From assembly GCA_013054445.1 (NCBI GenBank), contig JAAMPI010000517.1, forward strand, positions 1 through 33,606: a DNA stretch of 33,606 bases, read 5' to 3'. Positions 19,942-29,427 of the stretch are shown here, in pieces. The number at the start of each line of letters is the position of its first letter. Within the stretch, counting starts at the first letter, position 1. Source of the stretch: Cudoniella acicularis. Taxonomy: Eukaryota; Ascomycota; Leotiomycetes; Helotiales; Helotiaceae. The translations under genes were made by a program, and so were the position numbers. The notes beneath the pieces are model-generated. The model made no database searches and was not told the DNA's origin. It saw only the letters and a list, made by a program, of their open reading frames with translations.

Positions 19942-21885
19942 TCATTTCAGAGAGGTGTGAATACGAAAATTTAGCGCAGCCCATTGCTCCGATAAATTAC
20001 CAGGACCATTTCCTCGGCTAGGCCTGCTGATCCTGTTCCTGTTGATCGATTTCCCCAGTTTTGGCAGCTCCAACAAATCAAATGATGTAGGCTGAGAGGT
20101 GATAAAGACCTTAATAGTGTCTTCGCACTGACGATGACCCTTTTCTCTCATTTCAAGTGGGACTATCGTTTTTAGCTTCCTAGTCATTTTTGCAAACCCT
20201 CGACTACTGCTCTGCGGAGGAATAACTTCGTAACTTCCGTAGTAAATATCCTGCACTTGCCAACAAGGATCCATATCATAAACCTGGACGTAAAGGTTCC
20301 TGTTTCCTTTGTTTTCGACTTGCAACTTAAACATGAACTTCGCCTTCTCATTCTGTTCCACTTCTGCTAGACATTCGGGGCCAAAACATTCGCCGGTACT
20401 GGTGATAATATGAGCACTAAAGGTTTCCTGGAAAGGATCTGCCGGTATGTTGTTGGCTAAATCTTTGACTATTTTATATCTAGCCAAGTGCTCTATAATA
20501 TCACAAATATAGCTAGCGTCCGTTTGATCTTTTGACATGGTAGGAAGATTGATGATCTTCTGATCAGATTCGTCCAGGATTTCGTACTCCTTCTTGTCGT
20601 TCAGTACAACATGAAAGGAAAATAGATGTTCATCCATGCTCTCATGAATATTAAATGAACTTTCTTTCAGTGTCGTTATAAATTCATCCCGGTGTGGAAG
20701 CTCAGATGCGAGTCGTATAAGAATATTTCGAAGGGCGAAACGAGTGAGAGGCTTTGCAATCCACCCTGTCTGAACACAGATAGCTGTTGTGCCCAAGAGC
20801 TCTAGATCTGACGTAAGAACTCCGGATTGGTTAACCTTAGCAATTACCAGGTCACACTTTGAGCTGGAGTCGTTTTCTGCCGAATCCAAGGGGCAAACGA
20901 AAAACTGGTCGCCATCACAAATTCCATGTGCCTGGCCGGCTTGCAGCTGAAGACTACCGTCACGTTCAATTATTGAAACTGGTGTTATATCAGATTCCGA
21001 ACGGATGTGGCCGAAGAAGCCCTGGTTTTTATTCCCATAAAGCACAGGGTTTTGCTGTGGCCAGGACTCCCGGAACTTTGCGCAGAGATGACGATAGAGA
21101 TCCTTATGGTTCTTCTGAAGACCTCCACATTTGCGTAAAGTTCTAAGCAAAAAGTACGACAACGCTCCATGTCTCTGACCATCGGCGGATGTAATCCCTT
21201 TTGCAACTTCGTTCGGACCACATGCAACAAGCATGGCATACCCATCTGGCTTGATGAGCCAATTAGGTAACATATTAGCATCACGGCTTGCTGAACCATC
21301 AGATATATATTCAAGGCTCTTCTCAGGGTACAGTGGGTATTTCGAGTCAATTTCGGCGTCATATGGAAGACATCGGATGCCATCGTCGCGGCGGTAGACA
21401 CTCACAGAGAAACAACAGTCCAGTACAAGAGTAACGACCAACCCCTTCTCCACCATAGCCTTCCACAAGAACGCCAGTTCCGGGCCCCAGAAATACCTCA
21501 CGTTCTCCTTTCCGTCGAGTAGAACCAACGCAAGATCCCCAGTAGAATTGTTGGAGAATTCATAGCAAGGTTCCTTTCGGATTCCATGTCCAGAATAGTG
21601 GATATAGACAAAATCTCCAGGGTTTGCTAGAAAGGTGATCTTTTTGAATGTCGAAGTCACATTATCATACGTTGGCCAATGTGCTGGGTCTTCGACTGGG
21701 AACGAATTCGGATCTGGGTCGTTGGTTGCTGTGAACATTTGTAAGTGAACATAATTCGATATTTCTTCAAGGTATTTCTTAACATCTTGGACATCTCGCA
21801 CGCAGCTCTTTAATGGACTGTTGGGATAGGCGTTAATTCCGATCAGAATGGCATAATGTGTGACGAGGCTATGTTGAACATCCAT
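19942..21885 (-). CDS. Caspase-like peptidase C14 protein with C-terminal beta-rich region
   Basis: The frame opens at 21939, but the ATG at 21885 has the ideal context GACACCATGG and directly precedes the domain, so I prefer it (647 aa). The caspase p20-like domain covers about residues 8-270: HYAILIGINAYPNSPLKSCV, DFVYIHYSGHG with catalytic His100, and LVLDCCFS, where Cys158 aligns with the Cys of the DxC motif. GYAMLVACGPNEVAKG and HGALSYFLLRTL follow, as in metacaspase/C14 proteins. Both catalytic residues are present. Residues 300-500 are of unknown fold. The C-terminal section has FMFKLQVENKGNRNLYVQVY and YEVIPPQ, resembling the DUF4384-like beta-sandwich tail of fungal caspase-like proteins. 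No signal peptide or membrane helix is seen. These proteases are implicated in fungal cell death and stress responses. Its convergent neighbour is the TPR-CHAT protein. Specificity (Asp versus Arg/Lys) cannot be told. Confidence 0.9.
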   Translation of the reverse strand: MDVQHSLVTHYAILIGINAYPNSPLKSCVRDVQDVKKYLEEISNYVHLQMFTATNDPDPNSFPVEDPAHWPTYDNVTSTFKKITFLANPGDFVYIHYSGHGIRKEPCYEFSNNSTGDLALVLLDGKENVRYFWGPELAFLWKAMVEKGLVVTLVLDCCFSVSVYRRDDGIRCLPYDAEIDSKYPLYPEKSLEYISDGSASRDANMLPNWLIKPDGYAMLVACGPNEVAKGITSADGQRHGALSYFLLRTLRKCGGLQKNHKDLYRHLCAKFRESWPQQNPVLYGNKNQGFFGHIRSESDITPVSIIERDGSLQLQAGQAHGICDGDQFFVCPLDSAENDSSSKCDLVIAKVNQSGVLTSDLELLGTTAICVQTGWIAKPLTRFALRNILIRLASELPHRDEFITTLKESSFNIHESMDEHLFSFHVVLNDKKEYEILDESDQKIINLPTMSKDQTDASYICDIIEHLARYKIVKDLANNIPADPFQETFSAHIITSTGECFGPECLAEVEQNEKAKFMFKLQVENKGNRNLYVQVYDMDPCWQVQDIYYGSYEVIPPQSSSRGFAKMTRKLKTIVPLEMREKGHRQCEDTIKVFITSQPTSFDLLELPKLGKSINRNRISRPSRGNGPGNLSEQWAALNFRIHTSLK

Positions 21886-22411
21886 GGTGTCAAACAAGTC
21901 CAAGCTGTAGCCGACGTGTAGCGTATTAGAAAAATTCAAAAAGCCGATGATTACTGATTATCTAAGAGAAAGAGCGAATCGGTCCAGACAAAATAAATGG
22001 TCAAGCATTGCAAATAGGAATCGAGACTTAGGAAGGAGTGAGATTAAACAGGTTGGTGATTTCCGAGAAGGAAGCTGCTTTCGCGACTCCTGAACTGTGG
22101 AGAAGCCTGGCGCTGATCTTCTTACAAATTAATGGTTAAGCCGGGCTTTAACTTTTTACAGGTGCCGCGATTTGGCACCAAAATTAGGCAAAAGTTGCAA
22201 GGCGCATTAGAGTTGCATAAAGGGCAGAAAAAGTAAGGCTGCACATGCAAACGGGGCGAAGCGCAGCAAGAAAGAAAGTGAGGCTGTAGAAAGTACTAAT
22301 AAGGTAAGGTGCATTAAAATTCAAGGTTATCGTGACACACAACATATAGGCGTCAATGATAGCCTGGCCAGCGTAGCAGCATACCAGAGCAGGCGTTTGA
22401 TAGCGTAAAAT

Positions 22412-22726
22412 TCATGCAGCTTCAATGGAATCCATATCTACCTCCTCGCCATCCCTCAAGGCTTCGCCGTTTTCAAAACTGAGAGTACATTTTCCAGCAG
22501 AGGGAATAGATGCAATATTATATGGCCCGTCAAGAGATCTATCTGAACCACGTAGATAGACTCTGTCTCCGACGTGAAAGACTGGTTTCTATAAGACCTC
22601 ACAGTAAGAATATAGAGAAGTGCCTATTAGACCAGAATAGCCAACCTTGATGTAAGTCGTCACGTATGGGCGGTCGTCATCGTCGGAAAATAAAACTTTG
22701 GGACTTTGGCTCCTGTTTCCGAAACT
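22412..22726 (-). CDS. Small hypothetical protein with an SH3/Tudor-like beta-barrel, 5' end uncertain
   Basis: Exon 2 (22588-22412, 58 codons) encodes FHVGDRVYLRGSDRSLDGPY, then IASIPSAGKCTLSFENGEAL and a DGEEVDMDSIEAA tail. GDRVYLRG...GPY.IASIPSAGKYTL is a pattern I associate with short, uncharacterised fungal proteins. Its strand spacing suggests a small SH3- or KOW-type barrel, but that is inference. A 57-bp intron (22645-22589, GTTGGC..TATAG, weak donor) joins it in phase to an upstream exon ending SDDDDRPYVTTYIK, open back to 22726. I could not place the start codon; an ATG in a further exon near 22800 is possible. The gene lies in tandem upstream of the caspase-like gene on the same strand, 527 bp away. 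Function unknown. Confidence 0.6.
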
Positions 22727-23700
22727 TTAACCCAGAAGGACGAAACAAAACAGAACGAGTGCTGCTCGCCCTTTCAAGTCTGACATATTATAGGATTTGC
22801 GAGATAGTACAGTTGTTAAATCAGTTCGTGAAAATAATTGTGATGGTTGAAGGAGTGTGCTTAACTTATCCGCTGGCGAGTATCAAGTGCTCCATAGCTG
22901 CTTATATATTCTTTTCCAGTTAATTTACAGGGAAAGGCATCTAATGCTACGCTGCAATTCCCTAAGTAGGCAAGATGACACTGGAAAAGTATTTTCATTG
23001 TTGCCTGGACGCGGCCTTAAGAACGCCTTTTATTTGCATCTTCAACGTGCATTTGGTGTTGTGGCTGAGCAAATTACAGCAGCGTGTCAGTATGATTCCC
23101 CACTTACGCATATGCCGGCCAATTCCTGCCCGAAAACTCGAGTATGGTGATACCCATGCCAAGCCTCGGGGTTTCGGCCGTTTGGGCCCGTTCCTTATCT
23201 CGTTTTGCATTCCCCTGTGTTTAGTCAGACGTGGGAGACTTTGTCCCACTTTGGGAAATTATGACGTTTTTGACAATATACAAACATGAAGCATTCTACG
23301 CTAACTATTCCTTTGCCTCTCCTAAAAACTAAGTATACCTCGCTTCTCCTAGCCTTAAAAAGATGAATTTCTAAGGAAGGTATGCCTCGCTTAACCCATA
23401 GGTAGGCGCAGAAGAGGCGGGGGCGGAATCCTTACAATGGATCACTGTGTCTCATTTTCATTGGTATGCAAAACTGGATCCGATGCCCGACAACATAGCC
23501 GGCTGAATAGAAGGAAAAATCCTTCGTTCGACGTCTCTTGTCATTAGATATACATTTGTTTTGAAGAAATAAATCTCGGAGATGAAGCCCCTCAGATATT
23601 GCTTTGAGCTCCCACTTTGGAAACCCTCGGAATCTCCTATCATAGACGAAAGACGGTCCAAAAAGAGTAATTATCCCCCAAGGACAAAGAAGTAAGCTAA
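22727..23700. other. Intergenic, no gene recognised
   Basis: Several overlapping open frames on both strands (22857-23289 plus, 22995-23249 and 23432-23737 minus) carry no family motif. The missing 5' exons of both flanking genes probably lie within this stretch. Confidence 0.4.
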
Positions 23701-24692
23701 TGGTGCTCAGTTGAGGATCATAAACCTGGATATCCACGTTTCACCGCGCTCCTTTCAGCACATAACCCTTTTTTTGTGTGCCGAAGTTTCAACCAGGTTC
23801 GAGCTCGACTGCTTCTATTGAAACAGGACAGATTGTCTATGCTCGAGCAGAGGCTAGAACAGGTAGACCAACAGGAGAAATGTCTTCTGTTTCTTGGAAA
23901 GAGCCGGTGTGATAAGAATGCGGATCGCGCATCTCTTCTATCGGAGCTTGAAACTTCTCTTGCTGATTACGGTATGTGTAGAGGCTAGATAAATTATGAT
24001 TAGAAGTTAATGATAGATAGACAATTTCGCCGAAAGAACTTGCCGGGTGCTGAGTTTTGGTCCTGCTCAGCGAAGAGATGTGGAAAGCCTCCAAAACTGG
24101 TTGGAGGGTACTGGATGCCTGGCTAGGGAGGAAACAGCATACCTCACCCAACATCAGGAACTGATTTCCTTGGCTCCCGTGGGCGACAACGCAGTAATGC
24201 AACTCGAAGCTTGGGTGGAAGACAAGCTCATTCGATTTTATCGCGGTTTCCGAAATGTAAGAGAAAGGTGACCTTCATCTTCATTGCAAAAGGCTAATGA
24301 TGGGAATAGAAACGTCTTCACGATGTCTCGACTGATGAAAACGTGTATATCTATTCCGGCTCTATGATCAAAAGAACCCCAAAGGTCTTATTATTGTTCT
24401 TGATAACACTTCTTCTGCTTATGCCAGTTGTCATTTGCAATGTCATAAGCACCAATTCGATTCGGATCATTATCATTATAGCGTCCACTATATCCTATCT
24501 CCTCATACTTTCTATGTTAACCAAGTCAAGGACGATGGAGCTGATTATTGCAGGGGCCACGTGAGTATCGCTGTCTTCTGACTTGAAGTGAATAAAAGAA
24601 GAGCTCTGCTAATATCAGCTCGATACGGCTTGTGTAGGTACGCTACTATTCTTATTGTATTTATCTCTGGTACTAGTCAGGTTCAAAGCTAG
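23701..24692 (+). CDS. DUF6594-type membrane protein, four exons seen, 5' end incomplete
   Basis: Four exons join in phase: (23701)-23971, 24021-24256, 24310-24560 and 24638-24692. Introns are 49-77 bp with donors GTATGT, GTAAGA and GTGAGT, all ending TAG. The frame begins GYPRFTALLSAHNPFFVCRS, the usual DUF6594 opening. A coiled-coil helix rich in Leu/Gln/Glu, ADYDNFAERTCRVLSFG and LAREETAYLTQHQELISL follow. The C-terminal third has two strong membrane helices (VLLLFLITLLLLMPVVIC and IIIIIASTISYLLILSML). Exon 4 supplies a third, TYATILIVFISG, reading on from TMELIIAGAT. This matches fungal DUF6594 proteins: N-terminal helical cytosolic part, C-terminal membrane hairpin. About 270 aa are seen. 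The start codon is not visible in the open segment (a TAA precedes 23701), so an upstream exon or start loss is likely. The role of the family is unknown. Confidence 0.78.
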
Positions 24693-25262
24693 GAACAAAC
24701 TACATTTCCAACACGTTGCGTCGGTAGAATACTTGGTAGATGAAAATCCGCAAGAGGCTACTATGATATAGTACGGGCAGTCTAAGAATCATTTGGGGAG
24801 TGGGGTACCTGATTCTAGACAGTTTGTTAACTTCATTCAAGTTCATTAAGAGATGGGAGCAATAGAAGCAATCAGGATGGCATATATATTATGTAAAGGC
24901 AGCCGCTTCTGAAGCTTTATGTTCGAGGTGCGATTTTCCATATTGTACAAGAACGCGATCGACCAAACTTGAGGGGAATCAACTACAGGTATGCAGTGAT
25001 CAATCAATTCTCTCATGACCCCTATATATCACATAGAAGCACTACGAGACTAGGTCGCCCAATAAATTTAGTGTTCTCCGAGCTGAGGTCGTGGCTTATG
25101 CATAATTTATTATTGTAAGCGAGGCCAATGTCAGGGCCAATGATATTTAGCCACAACAAAAGTTCTATTAATAAGCAAGCCCGAAAGTACGAGTTGTTGG
25201 GACTACAAAGATCTCGTATAATTCATTGGAAGTTTTGTTATTCTTCCTAATTCATATCAACG
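24693..25262. other. Intergenic, no gene recognised
   Basis: AT-rich spacer with no conserved frame. The last 60 bases precede the ATG of the truncated gene at 25263. Confidence 0.45.
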
Positions 25263-25350
25263 ATGCCCTTCGCATACTCAGCTGGCGATGTCACCGCTGC
25301 TTCGACCGTTTTGCACAACCTGATCGAGGCTCTTGAGAATGCTGGTGATA
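25263..25350 (+). pseudogene. 5' fragment of a gene with a HeLo-like/STAND-type N-terminus, cut by a transposon
   Basis: The ATG at 25263 opens MPFAYSAGDVTAASTVLHNL and about nine more residues, then the frame meets the transposon at 25351. GDV.A....... at the start, followed by an amphipathic helix, resembles the N-terminal helical (HeLo-like / fungal STAND N-terminal) segments often placed at the front of NLR-like and other immune-type proteins. With only 29 residues the assignment is weak. The rest of the gene is not found on the far side of the element. Confidence 0.5.
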
Positions 25351-26795
25351 AGTCCCCACCCCCCCCATTTGGACCACCTCGCTTAGCTCACCGCCACTTC
25401 CTAACCGCCCACTTTAAATAATTATTTCTTAATCGTATTATATTTAACTTCCTTTAAATTTTACACATTTTTTNAATTCGATCATAAAGAGTATATATAC
25501 CGAAGAAGACGTCATGCGAGGACTCGAGGACATCACAAATGGCGCGTCTGTACGAAAAGCTAGTCTCGACTATAGAGTTCCGAGGTCTACACTTTGGAAT
25601 CGTATTAAAGGCCAGGGGATGAATGGCCTAGTCGTCGGCAGTAAGAATCGGCGTTCTGTTTAAAAGAAACAGCCCGGATCAAAGGCCTGGACCTCTTTTA
25701 TCGAGTGCGTCTCTGCTACAGGGGCTGCACTCCCTCTATTGGTCATGTTTAAGGGAAAGACTATATAACAACAGTGGTTCCCTACTACCCTCGATATCTT
25801 CGAACAGTGGCAGTTTACTGCTACCGAAAATGGCTGGACTTCGGACGATACGGCTCTCGAATAGCTCTCTAGGGTGTTCATTCCTCTGACAGCCCCGCAG
25901 GACCCCTAGGAGCCCCGGCTGCTTATATTAGACAGCCACGGAAGTCACGAGACTACTGAATTTATGTATAAATGCTTCGAGCATAATATACACCTCTTAT
26001 TTCTACCCCCCCCCCCCCCCCCCCCCACTCGTCACACGTCTTACAGCCCCTGGATCTATCGGTGTTTTCCCCCCTGAAGAGCGCCTACCGTAAAGAGCTT
26101 AGTAACCTAAGTCTTTTGACCGATTCTACACTAGTTGGAAAGCGAAACTTCTTGATTTGCTATCAGAAAGCTCGAGAGAAGAGTTTAACACCTCAAAATA
26201 TTAAGGCAGGGTGGCGAGCTATAGGTCTATAGCCGACTAATATAGCAAAGCCCCTAATAAGTCATCTACTCTTAGAAAATAGTAATAATACTATAGAACC
26301 AGCTTCGTCTAACTTGATCAAGGAAGCAGGATTCTCCTGGAGTGAGAATATATCCTTAGTACCCTAGGGAACCCCTCGGGCAGCACAGGACATACGAATA
26401 CAGGCTGATACAATTACCCGATTAGGCGAGTCCGATCTTCTAACCTGCCGACAGCTCTTTAGGAAGATTGTAAAAGGATTTGACGAGAAGTACTATGCTT
26501 TAGCACAGGCAGGGCTTCGAATTAAGCAATTAGAAGCTCGGGTCGAGCAATTAGAGCCTAGGAAAAGACGGAAGGTTCAGACTAGTCCGAATTCCAAGTT
26601 TGCAGACATCCAGGCCATTAAAAAGGCTCAGATCGAGGCAGGAGATCGTGAAATTGATGAGGATGAATCTAATTCGTCTATAGAATCTATAGCTACAAGC
26701 GATTGTATAGAAGTTCGGGATTTGTCGAGTTAATAGGGTTGGAAGTAGGTGGGCTAGAATTAAGCGAGGTGTCCCAAATGGGGGGGGTGGGGACT
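25351..26795 (+). mobile_element. Fot1/pogo-type (Tc1-mariner) DNA transposon, defective, TA-flanked
   Basis: Terminal inverted repeats AGTCCCCACCCCCCCATTTGG...CACCTCGCTTA lie at both ends (25351-25390 and 26760-26795), flanked by TA (25349-25350 and 26796-26797). Inside, the plus strand reads an N-terminal psq-type helix-turn-helix (EEDVMRGLEDITNGASVRKA) and then jumps at about 25660 to the DDE region: SKAWTSFIECVSATGAALP, LLILDSHGSH, LQPLDLSVFSPLKSAYRKEL and GWRAIGL. The CENP-B-like DNA-binding part and the first catalytic Asp appear to be deleted. Stops are mostly TAG/TAA where Trp or Gln is expected (TI-stop-QQWFP, ALE-stop-LSRVFIP, VP-stop-GTP), the RIP pattern. The C-terminus ends with a nuclear-type KRRKV segment near 26565. 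An undetermined base N lies at 25474. It cannot make a transposase. Confidence 0.88.
26006..26026 (+). repeat. 21-base poly-C run inside the transposase
   Basis: A run of 21 C falls in the codons for the LPPH.S..LQPLD motif, where relatives need about seven C. Fourteen extra bases shift the frame. It could be slippage in a dead element or an assembly/sequencing artefact. Confidence 0.8.
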
Positions 26796-26796
26796 T

Positions 26797-26831
26797 ACCC
26801 CAACAACGGCAACTTTCTTGAGGGATGACAT
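26797..26831 (-). pseudogene. 5' fragment of an NmrA-like oxidoreductase gene, cut by the transposon
   Basis: From the ATG at 26831 the minus strand reads MSSLKKVAVVG and then enters the transposon. (M)..KKVAVVGA.G..G is the standard opening of NmrA/isoflavone-reductase Rossmann proteins. Only about eleven codons survive. Sequence upstream (26832 onward) contains a GTATATAC TATA-like word at 26949-26956 and looks like its promoter. The remaining gene is absent from the left side of the element. Confidence 0.55.
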
Positions 26832-27534
26832 GATCGTAGGCGACGTTATACAAAAATGTATGAGATAGACGTTGGATGTGTGTAAGTGCGGAAGACTGAT
26901 GTGAACTTGTTTGATGGCAAGAGAAAAATAGTCATGGCATGGACGAGGTATATACACACTCCGGTCTGATGAGTTTTCTTTTAGCAATACGGAGTAGAGT
27001 CATGCCGTGCTGATGAATACGGTTTGTAGACGCTTGTGAAACTCCAAGAGGGCATGGTGCAATGCGTTTTCATTGGCTTATAATTTTCGTCACCGGCAGC
27101 TTTTTTTTTCGGCGGTTGGGTGATTAGAGAGAGCTCACCGTTGCTAGCATAAAGCTCCACACATAGTTAACTAAAAAGCTTAACTTGCAGGGTTTACAAA
27201 TCGCAGGAATCAATGCCAAAATCGATAGTGGAGTTAGACTGTCGAAGTCCTCGACAGCACGGCGTAAATATTGTGCCGCTCCATGTGGCAGATTAGTTGC
27301 AGGTGCTTGGTAAGCGGCCCCGACGCAGCAAGGCCAGGCTACTCGAATTAGGGACCTATGTGCCTCTTACGTTGCTAAGTCCCTAGCCAGAGTATCGAAC
27401 TACTTGTACTGTTTGTTGTCTTCAGCTTTCTTTTGGTCTTCTCCAACTCCACTCTCCTCCTCACATCAACATCGGCGATACAGCAGTAATTCACGACTTT
27501 CTCGCCTCGAACACCCAATATATACTCAGGCGCG
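26832..27534. other. Divergent intergenic region
   Basis: Contains the promoter of the truncated NmrA-like gene (leftward) and that of the MDR reductase (rightward). A short inverted pair, AGGGAC...GTCCCT, lies at 27349-27386. No coding sequence is recognised. Confidence 0.45.
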
Positions 27535-28632
27535 ATGGAAGCTTTGGTTGCGACTCGCGGCGTGCTCAGCCGTGCTATCAGCGCCGTTTCGAGTAAGCCC
27601 ATTGGGCAGGGCTGCGAAGTCAAACGCATTCCGCTTCCGATTGTGTCGGATCGTCAGATACTTGTCAATGTGCATGCCGTGGCCCTCAATCCTATTGATT
27701 TCATATCCATCGACCGCCTTGCTCCGCGTGGCAGCGTGGTTGGCTGCGACTATGCAGGGGAGGTGGCTGAGGTTGGGAAGAATGCGCCTAGTAGCTGGAA
27801 AGTTGGCGATCGAGTTGCGGGTTTCCTTCATGGCGGCCACTACAGCGACCGCGGCAGCTTTTGCAAATACTTAACTATTGACGGAGACCTGGCATGGCGG
27901 GTCCCTGATGGACTGGGTTATGAGGAAGCTTCCACATACGGGGTGGCCGCTGCGACGGCCATGTTGGGATTGAGTGTCCATCTAGGCATTCCTTTGCTTG
28001 ATACACCTTCGACGGATCTCACCACCCAGCCGCAAGCAACAGAAAGTCGAGGCACCGTTCTGATCTATTCAGGATCAACATCTGTAGGCCTTTTTGCTAT
28101 ACAGCTTGCGAAGCGTAGTGGCTACACGGTCGTCACAACTGCGTCCCCACATTCCTTCGACCTCGTCAAGAAGTACGGTGCAGACAGCGTCTTCGATTAT
28201 CGATCCAAAACCGCAGCTCAGGATATTTCCAAGGCTTTCCCTAACATCACCCAAGCTTTTGATTGCATATCGAAAGGTGCCTCAACGGAGTTCTGCGCTC
28301 AAGTCCTGGAAAAGAATGGTGGCAAGATCGTGACGCTCCTCGACCAGGGGAAATCTAAGACAAAGGGCGTCGAGTATAAGTTTATCGTTATATTCACGGC
28401 TTTGGGTGAGGCATTCGGCTGGCTTCCGCCAATTGGACCCTCGTTTCCCGCCAGCCCTTCGGATCGTGATGCTCTCGTTCGCTTTTACGCGGACCTGCCC
28501 AGCTACGGCGATGTTGTGAAGCCTCCTCCTCTTCGCGTATTGGGAAGCGGATTTGATAAAATTCTCACGGGCCTGCAAGACCTGCGAGGAGGCAAGGTTT
28601 CTGGGCAGAAATTGGTCGTAAAGCTTGAGTAG
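27535..28632 (+). CDS. Medium-chain dehydrogenase/reductase, trans-acting enoyl-reductase-like
   Basis: 365 aa, no introns. The N-terminal GroES-like part includes ILVNVHAVALNPIDF, VVGCDYAGEVAEVG and WKVGDRVAGFLHGG. The cofactor domain has the GSTSVGLFAIQLAKRSGY-type NADPH-binding motif (about residues 183-201), followed by TTASPHSFDLVKKYGADSVFDY. It ends with the family-typical GGKVSGQKLVVKL. The Cys/His zinc ligands of classical alcohol dehydrogenases are absent. NP.D.....P.G...GCDYAG..... is typical of the ascomycete quinone-reductase/enoyl-reductase branch (ToxD/LovC-like). Many of these serve polyketide pathways in trans, others are stand-alone reductases. No synthase gene is in this window. 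Cytosolic, NADPH-dependent reduction is expected; the substrate is unknown. The frame is intact, with no RIP-type stops. Confidence 0.9.
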   Translation: MEALVATRGVLSRAISAVSSKPIGQGCEVKRIPLPIVSDRQILVNVHAVALNPIDFISIDRLAPRGSVVGCDYAGEVAEVGKNAPSSWKVGDRVAGFLHGGHYSDRGSFCKYLTIDGDLAWRVPDGLGYEEASTYGVAAATAMLGLSVHLGIPLLDTPSTDLTTQPQATESRGTVLIYSGSTSVGLFAIQLAKRSGYTVVTTASPHSFDLVKKYGADSVFDYRSKTAAQDISKAFPNITQAFDCISKGASTEFCAQVLEKNGGKIVTLLDQGKSKTKGVEYKFIVIFTALGEAFGWLPPIGPSFPASPSDRDALVRFYADLPSYGDVVKPPPLRVLGSGFDKILTGLQDLRGGKVSGQKLVVKLE

Positions 28633-28771
28633 TGATGTTACTGGTACCTGTACAGTGACCGTGTATCCCGTCGGGATTGCTGGACGCGCATCTAGTTATA
28701 TTTTCAGTAGCAAATTCTTTACCATATTCATAATCGATAGCCATATTACTCGCAAATCTCAGTCCAACTTA

Positions 28772-29043
28772 CGAACCTACGGACAGAAGTCTGTGCGTTC
28801 AGGGCATTTTGCTAGGAAAAAAATTCGAAAATTCGTAAATCGTAAAATCCTATTTATTAGAAGTATAATTTCGCTTCTTTAATTATTATTTCCAAAATCG
28901 TAAGTAGTAAGTATTATTAGTTATTTTATAACTTTGAAGTGATTGCGATAACCCTACTTTTTTAAAGGCCTGGAGGCGGGGTCGCGAAGCTGATAAAATG
29001 CCTGAAAATGCCCTGAGCGCACGGACTTTTGTCTGTAGGTTCG
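28772..29043. mobile_element. PIF/Harbinger-like MITE with TTA target duplication
   Basis: About 45 bp at each end form an inverted repeat: CGAACCTACGGACAGAAGTC... on the left, and CGAACCTACAGACAAAAGTC... read from the right end. The repeat goes on through TGCG-TCAGGGCATTTT. TTA flanks both ends (28769-28771 and 29044-29046), matching the 3-bp TTA/TAA duplications of the PIF/Harbinger superfamily. The 272-bp element has no coding capacity. It sits between the MDR and SDR genes. Confidence 0.82.
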
Positions 29044-29046
29044 TTA

Positions 29047-29427
29047 CGCCCTTAAGTAAGGTTCAGTGACCTCAACCTAGATACAAAAGCGTGAGAACTG
29101 TTTTGATTGCATTTGATTGCATTAACAAGAGAGCTTTGGCCAATTATGGTTCTGGGCGCTATTTCCTTGCTGGCATCACATTGAAGAGTATTATATTGTG
29201 GGATATTCTCCTGCGACGGCCCATTGCTGGTCGGCACACACTTATTACTATGTTGCGACTATTATCAACACTGTTCACTTAGTACGAAATATCAAATTTC
29301 ATGCTATCAGACGTGTTTAACTAAATGAAAATCAAGGTATATCAGAGTATTATCTAGATAAAAATGTATGTACAAATAAGAGACATCACGCCTTTGGTCA
29401 CTTTTTATAACAAACTCTTAGATCTCC
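29047..29427. other. Intergenic region downstream of the SDR gene
   Basis: No conserved gene is seen. Small frames at 29052-29282 on both strands have no motif. Confidence 0.45.

Noticed and set aside
20859..21401. Frames opposite or out of phase with the caspase-like gene
   Set aside because: Shadow frames; the C14 motifs and long continuous frame belong to 21885-19942.
27404..27874. Plus- and minus-strand frames overlapping the MDR reductase start
   Set aside because: Shadows of the real MDR coding sequence, which has clear Rossmann and GroES-like motifs.
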